Source of the DNA: Ascidiimonas sp046199005 | Lineage (GTDB): Bacteria; Bacteroidota; Bacteroidia; Flavobacteriales; Flavobacteriaceae | DNA length: 64,000 nt | NCBI GenBank assembly: GCA_046199005.1 | Contig: CP176050.1 | Coordinates: 1,922,001 to 1,986,000, forward strand | Reading direction: 5' to 3' | Part shown: positions 62,978-64,000 of the stretch, one piece after another | How positions within the stretch are numbered: the first letter of the stretch is position 1 | Layout: every line of letters begins with the position of its first letter | Notes under the pieces: model-generated | What the model was told of the DNA's origin: nothing | The model's input: the letters and a program-made list of their open reading frames with translations, nothing else | Database searches by the model: none | Position numbers and translations under genes: made by a program

Positions 62978-64000
62978 ATGAAGCAATTTTTTTATTCTTT
63001 GTTCATGCTGTTATTTCTTCTGGCATGTACAAACAGCGAAGAGTTTTTAGAATCAATAGCTGAGGATGCAGAAGAACTTCCTGTAGACCCTCCGAAGGAT
63101 GATGACACGAATGATGAAGAAGAGGATGATGGAGAAGGAGATGGCTCCGGCGATGGAGAAGGAGATGGTTCCGGTGATGGAGAAGGCGACGGCTCTGGTG
63201 ACGGAGAAGGCGATGGTTCTGGCGATGGAGAAGAAGATGACGCCTACTACGGTGAAGTAAAAGCATTTCCTTCAGCAGAAGGAGCAGGTGCATACTCGAT
63301 AGGTGGTCGTGGTGGTGCTGTAATTCCAGTGACAACTTTAGAGGATGGTAATTATGAAGGTACCTTTAGATGGGCACTTAATCAGCCATATCCAAGAACG
63401 ATCGTTTTTAGAGTAAGCGGTCAAATCAACTTAAATTCCGGGATTTATATATCTGGTCCTGATAAGGGATATCTTACTATTGCCGGTCAAACGGCTCCTG
63501 AAGGTGGGATCACTATTGCAGGTGATTACATCTATTTTAATAATATGACCGATATTATTCTAAGGCATTTTAGGGTGAGACAAGGTGCAGGAAAGTCTAC
63601 AGATGCTATTACTGTAACAGGCGTACGACGGTTTATCGCAGATCACTTATCTGTTAGTTTTGGTGGAGATGAAGCTTTTAGCGTTACAGATGGAGCTCAA
63701 ATAGTTGATGATGTTACCATACAAAGATGTCTTTTTGGAGAATCAAAAACGGGTAATATAATTGGAGCGAACCCTTCTGAAGGGCGGGCAAACAATGCCG
63801 GAGACTTCTCGTTCCATCATAATATGTCTGTTCATATTAGTCATAGGTTCCCTAATACCTCTGGAAATGGTAACTACGAAATCGTAAATAATGTCATTCA
63901 CAATTGGAGATATCGTTTAACAAGGGTTGTAGGAGAGCCCAACCTGAACCATATAAATAATTACTATTCTAAAGGTCCTGCTACACAAAGTAGAATAAAT
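62978..64000 (+). CDS. Lipoprotein with acidic Gly-Asp repeat and pectate-lyase-like beta-helix domain, 5' part
   Basis: The frame is open to the window end, giving 341 residues of an incomplete gene. The lipobox is LFLLAC with Cys17, followed by TNSEEFLE, similar to the SDDFE-type surface-export signal of flavobacterial lipoproteins, so the protein may reach the cell surface. An acidic linker with four DGEGDGSG repeats follows (residues about 51-85). The enzyme part begins FPSAEGAGAYSIGGRGG, then TFRWALNQPYPRTIVFRVSGQI and LTIAGQTAPEGGITIAGD, typical of pectate lyase (PL1-like) beta-helices. Substrate is inferred as an acidic polymer, perhaps the uronate-containing polysaccharide of this locus. 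Confidence 0.82.
   Translation, partial: MKQFFYSLFMLLFLLACTNSEEFLESIAEDAEELPVDPPKDDDTNDEEEDDGEGDGSGDGEGDGSGDGEGDGSGDGEGDGSGDGEEDDAYYGEVKAFPSAEGAGAYSIGGRGGAVIPVTTLEDGNYEGTFRWALNQPYPRTIVFRVSGQINLNSGIYISGPDKGYLTIAGQTAPEGGITIAGDYIYFNNMTDIILRHFRVRQGAGKSTDAITVTGVRRFIADHLSVSFGGDEAFSVTDGAQIVDDVTIQRCLFGESKTGNIIGANPSEGRANNAGDFSFHHNMSVHISHRFPNTSGNGNYEIVNNVIHNWRYRLTRVVGEPNLNHINNYYSKGPATQSRIN
63128..63233 (+). repeat. 24-bp in-frame tandem repeat in the lipoprotein linker
   Basis: Four units of 24 bp (63128-63151, 63152-63175, 63176-63199, 63200-63223) plus a partial fifth encode DGEGDGSG. Third positions vary between units, so the peptide is conserved more than the DNA. Such repeats can change copy number by slippage. 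Confidence 0.85.

Noticed and set aside
63128..63233. Possible CRISPR or satellite array
   Set aside because: The units are directly adjacent 24-bp repeats without spacers, in frame with the lipoprotein gene.
63003..63335. An open frame of 110 codons on the minus strand rich in His and Leu
   Set aside because: It is the antisense of the GDGSGDGE repeat and lipoprotein start; its composition follows from the repeat, and there is no promoter or homology.

Overview
The window reads as a chromosomal segment of a flavobacterium (Bacteroidota, probably Flavobacteriaceae). It is AT-rich by eye, ribosome-binding sites are A-rich rather than GGAGG, and several genes are preceded by the TAnnTTTG -7 box typical of Bacteroidota. 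The gene content also fits: a Bacteroidota-type LptD, BshA for bacillithiol, a GH3/beta-lactamase fusion next to bshA, and PrcB-like and MlaD-like proteins. No rRNA, tRNA, CRISPR array, transposase or integrase was recognised.

Region 1 (1-20,600) is core genome. It holds the 3' part of tamB, a sodium:solute symporter, pfkA and gap, a BadF-type kinase, ridA, lptD divergent from a cell-wall amidase, an MCE/MlaD protein, an operon with two Fe-S redox proteins and a HAD phosphatase, the GH3/serine-hydrolase fusion, bshA and a PrcB-like lipid- or periplasm-directed protein. Most entries concern envelope biogenesis, glycolysis and redox.

Region 2 (20,790-62,735) is a large surface-polysaccharide (capsule, EPS or O-antigen) locus of the Wzx/Wzy type. 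It encodes a priming sugar-phosphate transferase, one GT2 and four GT4 glycosyltransferases, a Wzy-like polymerase and a MurJ/Wzx-like flippase. Two nucleotide-sugar dehydrogenases and two epimerases should supply UDP-GlcA/GalA and UDP-GalNAc(A)-type sugars. Decoration genes are unusually numerous: four MBOAT O-acyltransferase/SGNH pairs, one acyltransferase-3, an AsnB-type amidotransferase, a formyltransferase, a DegT-like PLP protein, a PaaK/CapK AMP-ligase and two ATP-grasp proteins, one of them fused to a FemAB-like domain. Export genes of the Wza/Wzc kind are not in the window.

Embedded in this locus (32,821-36,582) are a one-protein light sensor and regulator (AraC HTH plus BLUF), a short unlisted 48-residue Gly-Gly-leader peptide with a two-cysteine core that looks like an orphan RiPP precursor, and a housekeeping isocitrate dehydrogenase. 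A cluster of small repeats separates the regulator from the peptide gene.

Region 3 (58,995-64,000) carries two secreted right-handed beta-helix proteins flanking the fourth MBOAT/SGNH pair. The second is a lipoprotein with an acidic Gly-Asp repeat linker and a pectate-lyase-like domain, cut by the window edge. They may modify or cleave the polymer made by the neighbouring locus.
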